The position numbers and the translations under genes were made by a program. The notes under the pieces were generated by a model. That model ran no database searches. It was not told the origin of the DNA and saw only the letters and a program-made list of their open reading frames with translations. From positions 19,285 to 83,284 of the forward strand of contig JBIISM010000010.1 in NCBI GenBank assembly GCA_044341025.1: DNA of 64,000 nucleotides, given 5' to 3'. This stretch comes from JABMMZ01 sp044341025 (GTDB taxonomy: Bacteria > Bacteroidota > Bacteroidia > NS11-12g > UBA955). Shown piece after piece: positions 17,341-25,959 of this stretch. Position 1 is the first letter of the stretch; each line of letters opens with the position of its first letter.

Positions 17341-17718
17341 TGATTGGTTTTGAAAACTTAGGTCACTGTTAAGTCATTTTATTACAATCAACAACCCAGC
17401 AAGATTCCCGTTAGCTATCGGGATTGGGGAATGCGTTTAAGACTCAAGGGTGAAAAACACCCCTGAGAATGCAACTGTTGTCGCTATCCATTCTTTTTCT
17501 CAATCTCTCGATTTATCGATTTGTCAACTTCTCAATTTCTCATTTTCTCTCTTTCTCGATTTATCCATCCCGTAGCGTGACGCAACAATGTGAAGTCTCT
17601 GCTACTGGGATCCTTTTATCTTTTTTCATTATCCTGCAGCATTTTTCGGAAAACTTTCGTCTATACCTATAAGAAGAGTTCTTCTTGTTTCGGTTCTTTA
17701 CATATAAATTCTATTCTT
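17341..17718. repeat. Intergenic region with palindrome and family-1 repeat
   Basis: No gene is supported in the bulk of this gap. At 17406-17423 is TCCCGTTAGCTATCGGGA, a one-mismatch copy of the palindrome at 4867. A pyrimidine-rich TTTCTCAATTTCTC run precedes a well-conserved family-1 copy at 17563-17612 (atccatcccgtagcgtgacg, ending ctctgctactgggatcc). Frames crossing it are chance openings. Confidence 0.65.
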
Positions 17719-18018
17719 ATGTCTAATTCATCTAATTCCGCCCGCGTTTTCCTCAGCTTATGTATCGCTTTAATGTATTTGTCGGCTTGTAATCTTTCTC
17801 AGAAAAATGAGGATAAAAAGCAAACTCTAAAACTGAGTACCTTTTCACACCAATTGCATTCAAGTTCCCTTGTTAAAAATTCTTATTTATTTGACTATCA
17901 AAAAAATAAACTTAATAAATCTTCTACAAATAATTTAAAATCTTCAACAGATGTAATCGAATTGTCCCTGAAAGACCAGTCAAAACCCATTATGACTTTT
18001 GTTCAATACTCCTATTGA
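17719..18018 (+). CDS. Small hypothetical lipoprotein
   Basis: 99 residues from the ATG at 17719. The frame is open further upstream to 17590, but that part runs into repeat DNA. The N-terminus is a lipoprotein signal: ARVFLSLCIALMYLSAC, with Cys24 as the probable lipidation site. The mature part is polar, rich in Ser, Lys and Asn (QKNEDKKQTLKLSTFSHQLHS, then KSSTDVIELSLKDQSKP), with no recognised domain. It would be anchored in a membrane facing the periplasm or surface. I do not recognise the family. It stands alone between a repeat-containing gap and the NmrA-like gene 116 bases downstream. Confidence 0.55.
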   Translation: MSNSSNSARVFLSLCIALMYLSACNLSQKNEDKKQTLKLSTFSHQLHSSSLVKNSYLFDYQKNKLNKSSTNNLKSSTDVIELSLKDQSKPIMTFVQYSY

Positions 18019-18134
18019 GTTTTTCTGTTTCGTTCCTTTATAAGTTTCTTTTTGTATTCATATAAAATCTTGGCAAGAAATTCTGAAAATCCTTTCCTCA
18101 AAATTTCCGTATTTTTACACCAAAATTTTTTTTA

Positions 18135-19007
18135 ATGCTAAAGAATATTGCTGTATTTGGTGCTGCTGGCTTTCATGGTCTACCTGTCGTTCATGCGCTT
18201 TTAAAAGCAGGCTTTAATGTCTCTGTTTTAAGTAAGGATGTAGACAAGGAAAAAGAAATGTTGCCACCTGAGGTAAACGTCGTTGAAGGCAATTGGATGT
18301 ACCACCACGATTTAAAAAGATTTCTTTCAACTCAAGATGCAGTGTATTGCAGTTTGAGTGTCGATCAGCACGAATTGCCCGACGATAATCATTCTGAAAC
18401 CAATGGTCTTAGAGAAATTATCAATGTTTCCCTCGAATGTGGAATACGACGGATAGCCTATATGTCTTCTATTTTGCAATACAATCAAGTAGAGAGCGAA
18501 GACCTTTGGTGGGTGTTTCAAGTGAAAAAAGATGCCGTTAATTATATCCGCGATTGTGGAATTCCACACACCATTTTTTATCCAAGCACCTTTATGGAGT
18601 GTTTCGTTTCGACCTACAGAAAGGGGAAAGCAATATGCTTGCACGGCGTGTCTAGATTTCCTGTTTATTTTATCAGCGATAAAGACTACGCAAGAATGGT
18701 GGCCAAATCATTTCAGGTTTTAGGCACCGATGATAGAGAATATTTTATGCAAGGTAACAATTGTTACAACATGCAGGAAGCCGCCCAAATGCTGGTCAAA
18801 CATTCAAGTTCAGAGAAGTTGAAAGTTAAAACCATTCCAGATTTCCTTATGAAGTTTTATGCTCTTTTTGATATTCGTTGGAAATTCAAGTCAGAGCTGG
18901 CAGCTGCGCTCAACAACAACAATGAATTGTATATTTCGGAAGATACCTTCGAAGAATTAGGCAAACCGGAAATTAGTTTTACCGATTTCGCAAAACAAAC
19001 TAAATAA
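18135..19007 (+). CDS. NAD(P)-binding NmrA-like/atypical SDR protein
   Basis: 290 residues. Rossmann N-terminus KNIAVFGAAGFHGLPVVHALLKAGFNVSVLSKD with the GxxGxxG-type loop (GAAGFHG). Then VVEGNWMYHHDLKRFL, DAVYCSLSV, and IRRIAYMSSILQYN in place of the usual Ser of the SDR active site, and PHTIFYPSTFMECF. This is the layout of NmrA/atypical SDR proteins, which bind NAD(P) and may be reductases or redox sensors. The typical YxxxK is not evident, so catalysis is uncertain. A TATTTTTA box precedes it (18109-18116). The GT9 gene follows after 4 bases, suggesting one operon. Confidence 0.75.
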   Translation: MLKNIAVFGAAGFHGLPVVHALLKAGFNVSVLSKDVDKEKEMLPPEVNVVEGNWMYHHDLKRFLSTQDAVYCSLSVDQHELPDDNHSETNGLREIINVSLECGIRRIAYMSSILQYNQVESEDLWWVFQVKKDAVNYIRDCGIPHTIFYPSTFMECFVSTYRKGKAICLHGVSRFPVYFISDKDYARMVAKSFQVLGTDDREYFMQGNNCYNMQEAAQMLVKHSSSEKLKVKTIPDFLMKFYALFDIRWKFKSELAAALNNNNELYISEDTFEELGKPEISFTDFAKQTK

Positions 19008-19011
19008 TTAT

Positions 19012-20157
19012 ATGTTCCCGCGCTTATCCTTATATGTTTCAAGTATTCTGCAAAACAGAAAACAAAAAAAAGACTTCTTGAAAATTGAAGATTTTATTGG
19101 ACGTGAAGAAAAAGGAATTAACGCTTTGCCATTAATCTCTGAACCTAAAAAAGGTACCCTTATTGTAAAATGTGATGACATTGGAGATTTTTTGCTTTGG
19201 CAACAAGTCATACCCCATATTAAAGCCAATACTGATGGTCCAATAACTTTTGTCGGCAATTCGGTGATCAAGCCCTTAATAGACGCTTGGTTTGATTTTG
19301 CTGACCATTACATTTGGATACAAAAATCGAAATGGGATGACGCCAATTACCGAATGGGTATTTACAAGCAACTCCGATTAATCAACGCCAAAGTTGCTTT
19401 CACGCCCTTGTTTACCAGGCATTTTAGAATGGACGATTTGATGTTGTATGCAAGCAATGCAGACAGTCGTTATGCTTGGGACCGCAGTCACCACCCATAT
19501 TTCCCAGAAATGACAGCTTCTGATGCATTGGTTACAAATCCGATTAAAAGTGAGGCAGTTTTACAATTGGAATACATCAGACACATTGAATTTATTGAAA
19601 AGGTATACAATATTTCAATTCCTCATGAGGTAAAACCTTTGTTCCCGAATTTTACAAAACACAAAACCCTGATCGTTTTCCCTGCCGCCAATACCAAAAG
19701 CCGTTGGTGGAATTATAAGAAATATGCTCAAACCATTCAGGCTGTTTCTCCTCTTTTTGATAAAATATTTTTAATGGGTGGACCCAATGCCGTAGACTAT
19801 GCCAAACAAATAGAGCAAGCTGCCAATGAACCAAAATTAGTCAACATGGTGAACCAAACAGCACTTACCGAATTGATGGCATTTATTGGAGAAGCTTCTG
19901 TTTTGCTTTGCCCAGACACATCAGCGATGCACTTTTCTATGTTAACGGCGACAAATACGGTGGTGCTCAGCAATGGCAACAATTGGCAGCGTTTTGCCAA
20001 TTATCAGCCTTATGTTCAAAGTAAATTTAAAATAGTTTTTCCAAGCTATTTCAAGCCTGAACCCAATAAAGTAAAACTAAATTACAGTGGGGCAGAAATC
20101 CAAGCCATTACAGTTGCTCAGGTTGTTGAGGCAATTAAAGACTGTTTATCCAATTAA
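19012..20157 (+). CDS. Glycosyltransferase family 9 (heptosyltransferase-like)
   Basis: 381 residues with the GT-B fold of family 9. The N-terminal domain has LIVKCDDIGDFLLWQQVIPHI, the usual (R/K)xxxxGD start, and FVGNSVIKPLIDAWFDFADHYIWI. The C-terminal domain has LIVFPAANTKSRWWNYKKYAQTI, IFLMGGPNAVDYAKQI, and the donor-site block ASVLLCPDTSAMHFSMLTATNTVVLS (D-T-S-A-M-H, equivalent to DTGxMH). These enzymes add sugars from ADP-heptose or similar donors to lipopolysaccharide core. The actual sugar here is unknown. It is coupled to the NmrA-like gene (4-base gap) and overlaps the convergent tsaD by 4 bases. Confidence 0.85.
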   Translation: MFPRLSLYVSSILQNRKQKKDFLKIEDFIGREEKGINALPLISEPKKGTLIVKCDDIGDFLLWQQVIPHIKANTDGPITFVGNSVIKPLIDAWFDFADHYIWIQKSKWDDANYRMGIYKQLRLINAKVAFTPLFTRHFRMDDLMLYASNADSRYAWDRSHHPYFPEMTASDALVTNPIKSEAVLQLEYIRHIEFIEKVYNISIPHEVKPLFPNFTKHKTLIVFPAANTKSRWWNYKKYAQTIQAVSPLFDKIFLMGGPNAVDYAKQIEQAANEPKLVNMVNQTALTELMAFIGEASVLLCPDTSAMHFSMLTATNTVVLSNGNNWQRFANYQPYVQSKFKIVFPSYFKPEPNKVKLNYSGAEIQAITVAQVVEAIKDCLSN

Positions 20158-21164
20158 CGGGCAAAAGGCAAAGCGGATAAAGGCGTTGATTCGCCTGCCA
20201 AATATTTGTAATGTCCTACAACTGCTATCATGGCCGCATTGTCTGTGCAGTATTCAAATTTTGGGATAAATGCTTTCCACGCATTTTTTGCTGCAAGTTT
20301 GTCGAACTCTTTTCTCAATAATTTATTGGCTGAAACACCGCCTGCAATTCCAATTTCCTTGATCCCTGCTTCTTTTACGGCCTTTTCAAATTTGTCCAAT
20401 AAAGTTTTAACAATGGTGTAGCGCATCGAAGCACAAATATCATTTAAGTTCTTTGCTATAAAATCCGGGTCTTCTTTCACCCCTTTTTGTAGGAAATACA
20501 GCAAGGATGTTTTCAAACCGCTGAAGCTGTAACCATAGCCTTCGATTCTTGCAATAGGAAATTGATAAGCCAAAGGATTTCCAAGTTCTGCGTATTGGTC
20601 AACTAAGGGTCCGCCCGGGTAGGGCAGTCCGAGCATTTTTGCTGTCTTGTCAAAAGCCTCACCGGCGGCATCGTCTATTGTTGATCCAATGATTTCCATA
20701 TCCAATGGGGCGTTTACCTTTATGATTTGGGTATGACCGCCACTAACCAACAAACATAAAAACGGAAAATTTGGCATGGTTTCATTTAAGTAATGCGCAG
20801 CTACATGGGCTTGTAAATGGTTAACACCTATGCTTGGGATGTTCAAAGCCATGCACATGCCTTTGGAGAAATGTCCGCCGACCAGCAAAGAACCCATCAA
20901 TCCCGGTCCTTGCGTGTAGGCAATTCCATTTAATTCTTGCGCTTCAATACCCGCTTCCTCTAAAGCCTTCTTTACCACTGGTAAAATATTTTGTTGGTGC
21001 GCTCTGCCTGCTAATTCTGGTATCACACCACCATATTCTTTGTGAATTTCTTGACTCGATACAATATTGGCAAGTATTTTGCCATTTCTAATAATAGCGG
21101 CAGCGGTATCATCGCACGATGACTCGATGGCTAGAAGTGTTATAGTGTCTTGTTTTTCTGTCAT
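20154..21164 (-). CDS. tsaD: tRNA N6-adenosine threonylcarbamoyltransferase
   Basis: TsaD/Gcp, which transfers threonylcarbamoyl to A37 of ANN-decoding tRNAs together with TsaB and TsaE. About 336 residues. Features: LLAIESSCDDTAAAII, GGVIPELAGRAHQQNI, AYTQGPGLMGSLLVG, the iron-binding HLQAHVAAHYLNE (His-x3-His), LVSGGHTQIIKV, DDAAGEAFDKTAKMLGLPYPGGP, and IAGGVSANKLLR with a C-terminal YCTDNAAMIA. Two ATGs are possible (21173 and 21164); I use the second (MTEKQDTITLLAIES), which fits homologues better. It is divergent from tamB with overlapping promoters. Confidence 0.95.
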   Translation of the reverse strand: MTEKQDTITLLAIESSCDDTAAAIIRNGKILANIVSSQEIHKEYGGVIPELAGRAHQQNILPVVKKALEEAGIEAQELNGIAYTQGPGLMGSLLVGGHFSKGMCMALNIPSIGVNHLQAHVAAHYLNETMPNFPFLCLLVSGGHTQIIKVNAPLDMEIIGSTIDDAAGEAFDKTAKMLGLPYPGGPLVDQYAELGNPLAYQFPIARIEGYGYSFSGLKTSLLYFLQKGVKEDPDFIAKNLNDICASMRYTIVKTLLDKFEKAVKEAGIKEIGIAGGVSANKLLRKEFDKLAAKNAWKAFIPKFEYCTDNAAMIAVVGHYKYLAGESTPLSALPFAR

Positions 21165-21193
21165 CCTGTGCATAGACTTCTTTGTGCGATTTG

Positions 21194-21201
21194 TATCTTT
21201 G
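21194..21201 (+). promoter_or_regulatory. -7 box TATCTTTG for tamB
   Basis: Exact TAnnTTTG. It lies inside the longest open frame (from TTG 21182), so it rules that start out and supports the TTG at 21218. Confidence 0.5.
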
Positions 21202-21217
21202 CCCTAAGCCGAAAATA

Positions 21218-24200
21218 TTGTTTACAAAGATATCCAAAATAGCGCGATTAATTCTTCTGATTTTGTTTTTCACAATCGGATTGCTCTATATTGTATTTCG
21301 CAGCAAACCGGTACAAACTTGGCTAAGCAAAGAAATTACGACTTATCTCTCCAATGAGCTAGGCACTAAGGTGCGCATTGGCGCGGTTGATATCGAATTT
21401 TTTAAAACAGCTGTTCTCGAAGACCTTTACATTGAAGATCAAAAAGGTGATACCATGTTGTATTTCCGAAAACTTAAACTTGATTACCATACCTACGACA
21501 AGGAAAAAAGAATCATCAAATTGAATTACCTTGGCCTAGAAGGCGGGAAGATTCTGTTTGGCGAGCACAAGGGCGAAACTGTTGGTAACTATGAATTCTT
21601 AATTGATTATTTTGATGGTGGTCCGACAGACCCAAATAAACCGAAAATTATTTGGACCGTTTACAGTGAAGCCGTGTCTTTGGAAAACATGCGCTTCGAT
21701 TATTTTAGCCGCAATGACGAAAAACCCGATTTCATGGATTTTGATTACAACGACATGAGTTGGGGGAATATCAATGGAAGCATTTCTGATTTTTATTTAA
21801 TTGATGATTCTCTTCACTTTCAAGCCGAGCATTTAGATGCGGTCGAAAAATGCGGTTTTGTATTGACCCATTTATCTGCGGACACAAAAATACATTCCAA
21901 AGGTATCGAGTTTACCAAGATGGTGCTTCAAACACCACACAGCAATTTGAAGGATAAATTTATCATGCAAACCCGCAATTGGAAAGACTACAACGACTTC
22001 AATGACAATGTTGTTATGAAAGCCAGGCTAATTGATTCGGATGTTGATACCCGTGATTTGGCTTTCTTTTCAAACAATTTAAAAGAATGGAATACTTTAT
22101 TGCATATCAGTGGCTCTGGCGAAGGGCCTTTAAGCCATATGCGCGGGAAAGACACCAAATTGAAGTTATACGGGAGCACAGAATATGAGGGCGATTGGTC
22201 TATGACAGGTTTGCCAGATTTTGAAAACACCATTCTAGATTTCGATGTTCGCAAATTTGTTAGCAATTATGAGGATCTGAACCAAATTTCACTCAACAAT
22301 ATTCCTGATAACTTTAAATCCTTAGGCACAGTATCCTACAAAGGTATGTTCTCAGGCTTTTTTAATGACTTCATTACTTTCGGTGAAATAACCACAGATA
22401 TTGGCAATTTTCAATCGGACATTAACATCAAATACAAAGATGGTCTAGAAAAAGCCATTTACGCCGGAACCTTAAAAACAGATTTTTTTAGAATAAAAGC
22501 CTTTATTCCGGAAGCCCAAATTGATGAAATTGCATTTGATGCCAACATCAATGGTACTGGCCTTTCTCGCGATTCATACCATTTAAAGCTCGATGGAGCC
22601 ATTCCTTCTTTGGTTTTTCAAAACCACACCTTCACCAATATTGCGGCTAAGGGTGAAATAAGTCGTGCTTACTTTACGGGCAATGCCAGCATTCGTGACA
22701 AAGACCTCGACATGGACTTTGATGGGTCGTTTCGCAGTGACATTAAAATTCCGGAAGCCCATTTTAAAGCGACGGTTAACCATGCCAACTTGGCCAGCTT
22801 TGGACTCGATTCAATACCTCAATATGTAAAAGGTGTATTTGTTCTCGATTTTACCGGTTATTCTCTCGACGATGCTGAAGGAAGTATTACTGGTGAAAAT
22901 GTGTTTATCGAACGCAACGGGGTTAAAGTCTCAATTCCATATGTTAATTTATCTGCATACGAATACGGCCAAATCAAGGAGCTGCGTTTGCGAAGCGACT
23001 TGATAGATGCTGCAATTAAGGGACAATTTAGACTGGAACTTTTGGATGTATCAATCCTGCATATGTTGCATCAATTGATTCCTGCATACTTTGCTATGCC
23101 TCTAAAACAATTGCCGAATGAAGACTTTGTGTTTGATTTTGATTTAAAAAGGCCATACGATTTCACCTCTTTGTATGTGCCCCGTCTGCGCATTGAACCT
23201 TGCAAAGGGAAGGGCAATTACCGCTCAGCTGATCAAGTGTTGGATTTTAACTTCAACAACAAGCTCATTGCCTATGATGATTATGAATTGCAAAATTTTA
23301 GATTAAATGCTTCAAAACGCAAGGGCAAGAACTTGAATATGCAAGTTGATATTGCACACTTTACCGATCAAGAGATTGTCAAAATCAATAATGTCCTAAT
23401 TCAGTCCAATGTTTTCGATAACGTAATCGATTTTAATATTGCTGGTGTTGACACAGGTTATAAGATAGGGTTGAATTCAAGTGGACGGGTATTGTTCAAA
23501 GAGGATTCAATTTACCTGCAAATGTCCGATATGCAGCTAGCCGTTTCAGATATGGTTTGGAAGCTTGATACAAATGCTGTGGGAACCCTAACCGATGGTA
23601 AGTTTATAATGGACAACTTTGCCTTTAGGAGCAATAAGCAAATGCTTTCAATTATAGGGGAATTAGGCGAATCAAGCAATAACCACGTCGATTTTCAATT
23701 GGATGAATTTGCCTTAAGTACCATTAATTGCTTCACCAAAAACACCAGACTGCCTCAATTCAGCGGGGTATCCAACGGAAAGATAGTTTACACCAAAATT
23801 GACGGTCAAAACCGCTTTCAATCTGATTTGGATATTTTAAATTTTGGAATTAACAAAGATACAATTGGTGATCTTAGTGTATTTACAAGCAACAAACCCA
23901 ATTCAACAATCCAACACTTAAGGGTATATGTCGACAAGGGTTTGCTCGATTCGATGCGTCTTGAAGGCGATATTGATTATAAAAGTAAAAATCAGAATTT
24001 TAAATTGTTTGCGCAAATTCCACCAACCGAACTCAGGGTCTTTGCCCCATATGTTGATGGCGTTATGAGCAACATGAAAGGGAAGTTTTACACCAAAGAT
24101 TGTCTATCTATTTCGGGCACTTTTTCAGACCCTGTCATTGAAGGTGAAATTCTGGTAAAAAATGCGGAAGTCCTTATCGATTTTTTACAAGTCCCAATCC

Positions 24201-25639
24201 GCTTTTCTGCACGAATTGTAAGCGAAAAAGACCGTTTTAGTGTTTTGCCTTTTACCATATTGGACGACAAACGCAATGCAGGCAAAGCAAAGGCCTTTGT
24301 GTCTCATAAGTCTTTTAGCGATTTTAATTTGAATCTAAATTTATGGGAATTGAATAAATTTCATGTTTTAAATACGGGGCCAGCTGACAATGATTTGTTC
24401 TACGGTCAAGCCTATGCCGATGGCAATGCAACACTTATTGGACCTTTTGAAAACTTGGCCATACGGGTTAACGCGAAAACCACCGCGGGCACTAAGTTTT
24501 ATTTACCGATAAGCGAAGGCGACGCTAGTGGTTTGCCAAACTACATTCATTTTAAGACCGCTAAGAAAAAAGAAAAATTAAGTGCAGACGAGATGCCTAT
24601 ACAGTCATTGGTTATGGATATTGAAGCCACCAATGATGCGGACGTTGAAATTATTTTTGACGAAATTTTGGGCGATAAAATTACCGGTGCGGGACACGGC
24701 AACTTAAAAATGGAAATGAATAAAAGTGGCGATTTTTATATGTTTGGCACCTATACCGTCGACCGCGGAAGGTATTTGTTTACCGCCTTTGATTTGTACA
24801 ACAAACCATTTAATATCCGTCCGGGTGGAACCATTACCTGGTATGGCGACCCTTTAGATGCCAAATTGAATTTGGTGGCTTATAACTCCGAAATAACCGA
24901 CCCTTCTCCATTGTTGTCTGCGGTTTCTTTAAACGCAAATCTTAGTGGCTCCAATTCAACCGTTCAAGCCATTACGGCTGAAAGTGAATTGTATTTGAAA
25001 GGGAATTTGTTTTCTCCTGAAATAAGCTTCGGATTGAATTTTCCTAAGCTTCAAACGGAGGCGGGGAACTTTACAAGTGCGCTTTCGCCCGTTATTAGCC
25101 GCATCAAATCAGACAAAGAAGAGGTGAGTCGACAAGTATTTAGTCTGCTTTTGATGAAAAAATTCTTGCCACCAACCTTTGCCCAAGCCGACCAAGGTTT
25201 AAGCAATGCAGGTTCTACCGCTTTGTCATCAGCGGGAACAGACTTGCTGTCTTCTCAGCTGAGTAATTGGTTGAATAAAATTGACCCCAATTGGAAAGTG
25301 AATGTGATTTATAAAAATGGAAGTATCACCTTGCCTCCTGAATATGGTTTGAAACTAAGCAGCCGTTTCTTAAACGATAAATTGATGGTTGATGGTAGCT
25401 TTAGCAATTACAGCACCATACCTAATATAAATTTAGAATACAAAGTAACCAAGAAAGGCAACATCAAAATAAAAGCTTACACCCGTTCTAGTTTCAATCA
25501 GGTCAACACAACCTCTTTAAGCACACCTATAACCACCAATGGTTTGGGTATAGTCTACACCAAAGAATTTAATGTCATTCGTTGGCTTAAATGGCTGAAA
25601 AGAAAAAAGAAAAAAAGCAATACGATCCCGGCCAATTAA
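21218..25639 (+). CDS. tamB: TamB-like translocation/assembly module protein (DUF490)
   Basis: Giant AsmA/TamB-type protein, about 1473 residues. One N-terminal membrane anchor (IARLILLILFFTIGLLYIVF) is followed by VRIGAVDIEFFKTAVLEDLYIEDQ, the AsmA-like start. More than a thousand residues of beta-rich repeats form the predicted periplasm-spanning groove. The C-terminal DUF490 domain has IPNINLEYKV-type strands and RGRYLFTAFDLYNKPFNIRPGG with WYGDPLDAKLNLVA. Family members bridge inner and outer membranes and are implicated in outer-membrane protein assembly or lipid transport. The start is taken as TTG 21218, since the earlier TTG at 21182 precedes the promoter box. The last residues are a basic tail (KWLKRKKKKSN). 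Confidence 0.9.
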   Translation: MFTKISKIARLILLILFFTIGLLYIVFRSKPVQTWLSKEITTYLSNELGTKVRIGAVDIEFFKTAVLEDLYIEDQKGDTMLYFRKLKLDYHTYDKEKRIIKLNYLGLEGGKILFGEHKGETVGNYEFLIDYFDGGPTDPNKPKIIWTVYSEAVSLENMRFDYFSRNDEKPDFMDFDYNDMSWGNINGSISDFYLIDDSLHFQAEHLDAVEKCGFVLTHLSADTKIHSKGIEFTKMVLQTPHSNLKDKFIMQTRNWKDYNDFNDNVVMKARLIDSDVDTRDLAFFSNNLKEWNTLLHISGSGEGPLSHMRGKDTKLKLYGSTEYEGDWSMTGLPDFENTILDFDVRKFVSNYEDLNQISLNNIPDNFKSLGTVSYKGMFSGFFNDFITFGEITTDIGNFQSDINIKYKDGLEKAIYAGTLKTDFFRIKAFIPEAQIDEIAFDANINGTGLSRDSYHLKLDGAIPSLVFQNHTFTNIAAKGEISRAYFTGNASIRDKDLDMDFDGSFRSDIKIPEAHFKATVNHANLASFGLDSIPQYVKGVFVLDFTGYSLDDAEGSITGENVFIERNGVKVSIPYVNLSAYEYGQIKELRLRSDLIDAAIKGQFRLELLDVSILHMLHQLIPAYFAMPLKQLPNEDFVFDFDLKRPYDFTSLYVPRLRIEPCKGKGNYRSADQVLDFNFNNKLIAYDDYELQNFRLNASKRKGKNLNMQVDIAHFTDQEIVKINNVLIQSNVFDNVIDFNIAGVDTGYKIGLNSSGRVLFKEDSIYLQMSDMQLAVSDMVWKLDTNAVGTLTDGKFIMDNFAFRSNKQMLSIIGELGESSNNHVDFQLDEFALSTINCFTKNTRLPQFSGVSNGKIVYTKIDGQNRFQSDLDILNFGINKDTIGDLSVFTSNKPNSTIQHLRVYVDKGLLDSMRLEGDIDYKSKNQNFKLFAQIPPTELRVFAPYVDGVMSNMKGKFYTKDCLSISGTFSDPVIEGEILVKNAEVLIDFLQVPIRFSARIVSEKDRFSVLPFTILDDKRNAGKAKAFVSHKSFSDFNLNLNLWELNKFHVLNTGPADNDLFYGQAYADGNATLIGPFENLAIRVNAKTTAGTKFYLPISEGDASGLPNYIHFKTAKKKEKLSADEMPIQSLVMDIEATNDADVEIIFDEILGDKITGAGHGNLKMEMNKSGDFYMFGTYTVDRGRYLFTAFDLYNKPFNIRPGGTITWYGDPLDAKLNLVAYNSEITDPSPLLSAVSLNANLSGSNSTVQAITAESELYLKGNLFSPEISFGLNFPKLQTEAGNFTSALSPVISRIKSDKEEVSRQVFSLLLMKKFLPPTFAQADQGLSNAGSTALSSAGTDLLSSQLSNWLNKIDPNWKVNVIYKNGSITLPPEYGLKLSSRFLNDKLMVDGSFSNYSTIPNINLEYKVTKKGNIKIKAYTRSSFNQVNTTSLSTPITTNGLGIVYTKEFNVIRWLKWLKRKKKKSNTIPAN

Positions 25640-25657
25640 AAACCGAAGGTTTAAAAT

Positions 25658-25819
25658 CTATTGTTTATTTTGGTCTTTAAATGCCTTGTTTTTTTTGTTA
25701 AAGCCATTGAATATGACATAAAAGCCATAAAAAACCAAAGCAGTAACGACTATTTCTGATATGATAAGAGTGGTTTTGAAACTCTCGACAGAGACCACAT
25801 TTTTTAAAGTATCTTGCAT
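25658..25819 (-). CDS. Small single-span membrane protein downstream of NSS symporter
   Basis: 53 residues from the ATG at 25819 to a TAG at 25658: MQDTLKNVVSVESFKTTLII, then SEIVVTALVFYGFYVIFNGF and a basic tail NKKNKAFKDQNKQ. It has one hydrophobic span, a negatively charged or neutral outer end and a lysine-rich inner end. Its start follows the stop of the MetS-like gene by a single base (TAAGATG), so it is translated from the symporter message. I do not recognise the family. An accessory subunit of the symporter is inferred from position only. Confidence 0.6.
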   Translation of the reverse strand: MQDTLKNVVSVESFKTTLIISEIVVTALVFYGFYVIFNGFNKKNKAFKDQNKQ

Positions 25820-25820
25820 C

Positions 25821-25955
25821 TTAATTTGTTTCTGAATAACTGTCGTTTTGAGGGTCTTTAGCTGGTGTTCTTAAAACCTTTATGAAATAATAAGAGGTCA
25901 TGAATATAATTACGGCAAATGATGCAACCATGGTTATAAGTGCGCTGGTATTCAT
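25821..25955 (-). CDS. MetS-like small subunit of NSS symporter
   Basis: 44 residues from the ATG at 25955: MNTSALITMVASFAVIIFMT, then SYYFIKVLRTPAKDPQNDS and SETN. It has one membrane span with a short outer N-terminus and a polar inner tail. It begins 4 bases after the symporter stop. Position, length and N-terminal pattern resemble the MetS small subunit that accompanies sodium/methionine-alanine importers of the NSS family. The exact match to MetS is from memory and not tested. It is too short for most gene finders and easily missed. Confidence 0.65.
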   Translation of the reverse strand: MNTSALITMVASFAVIIFMTSYYFIKVLRTPAKDPQNDSYSETN

Positions 25956-25959
25956 ATTT

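Noticed and set aside
17590..17718. 44-residue N-terminal extension of the small lipoprotein
   Set aside because: It begins within the family-1 repeat, and the internal ATG at 17719 gives a proper lipoprotein signal.
21182..21217. Start of tamB at TTG 21182
   Set aside because: The TATCTTTG promoter box would lie inside the coding sequence, and the TTG at 21218 directly precedes the membrane anchor.
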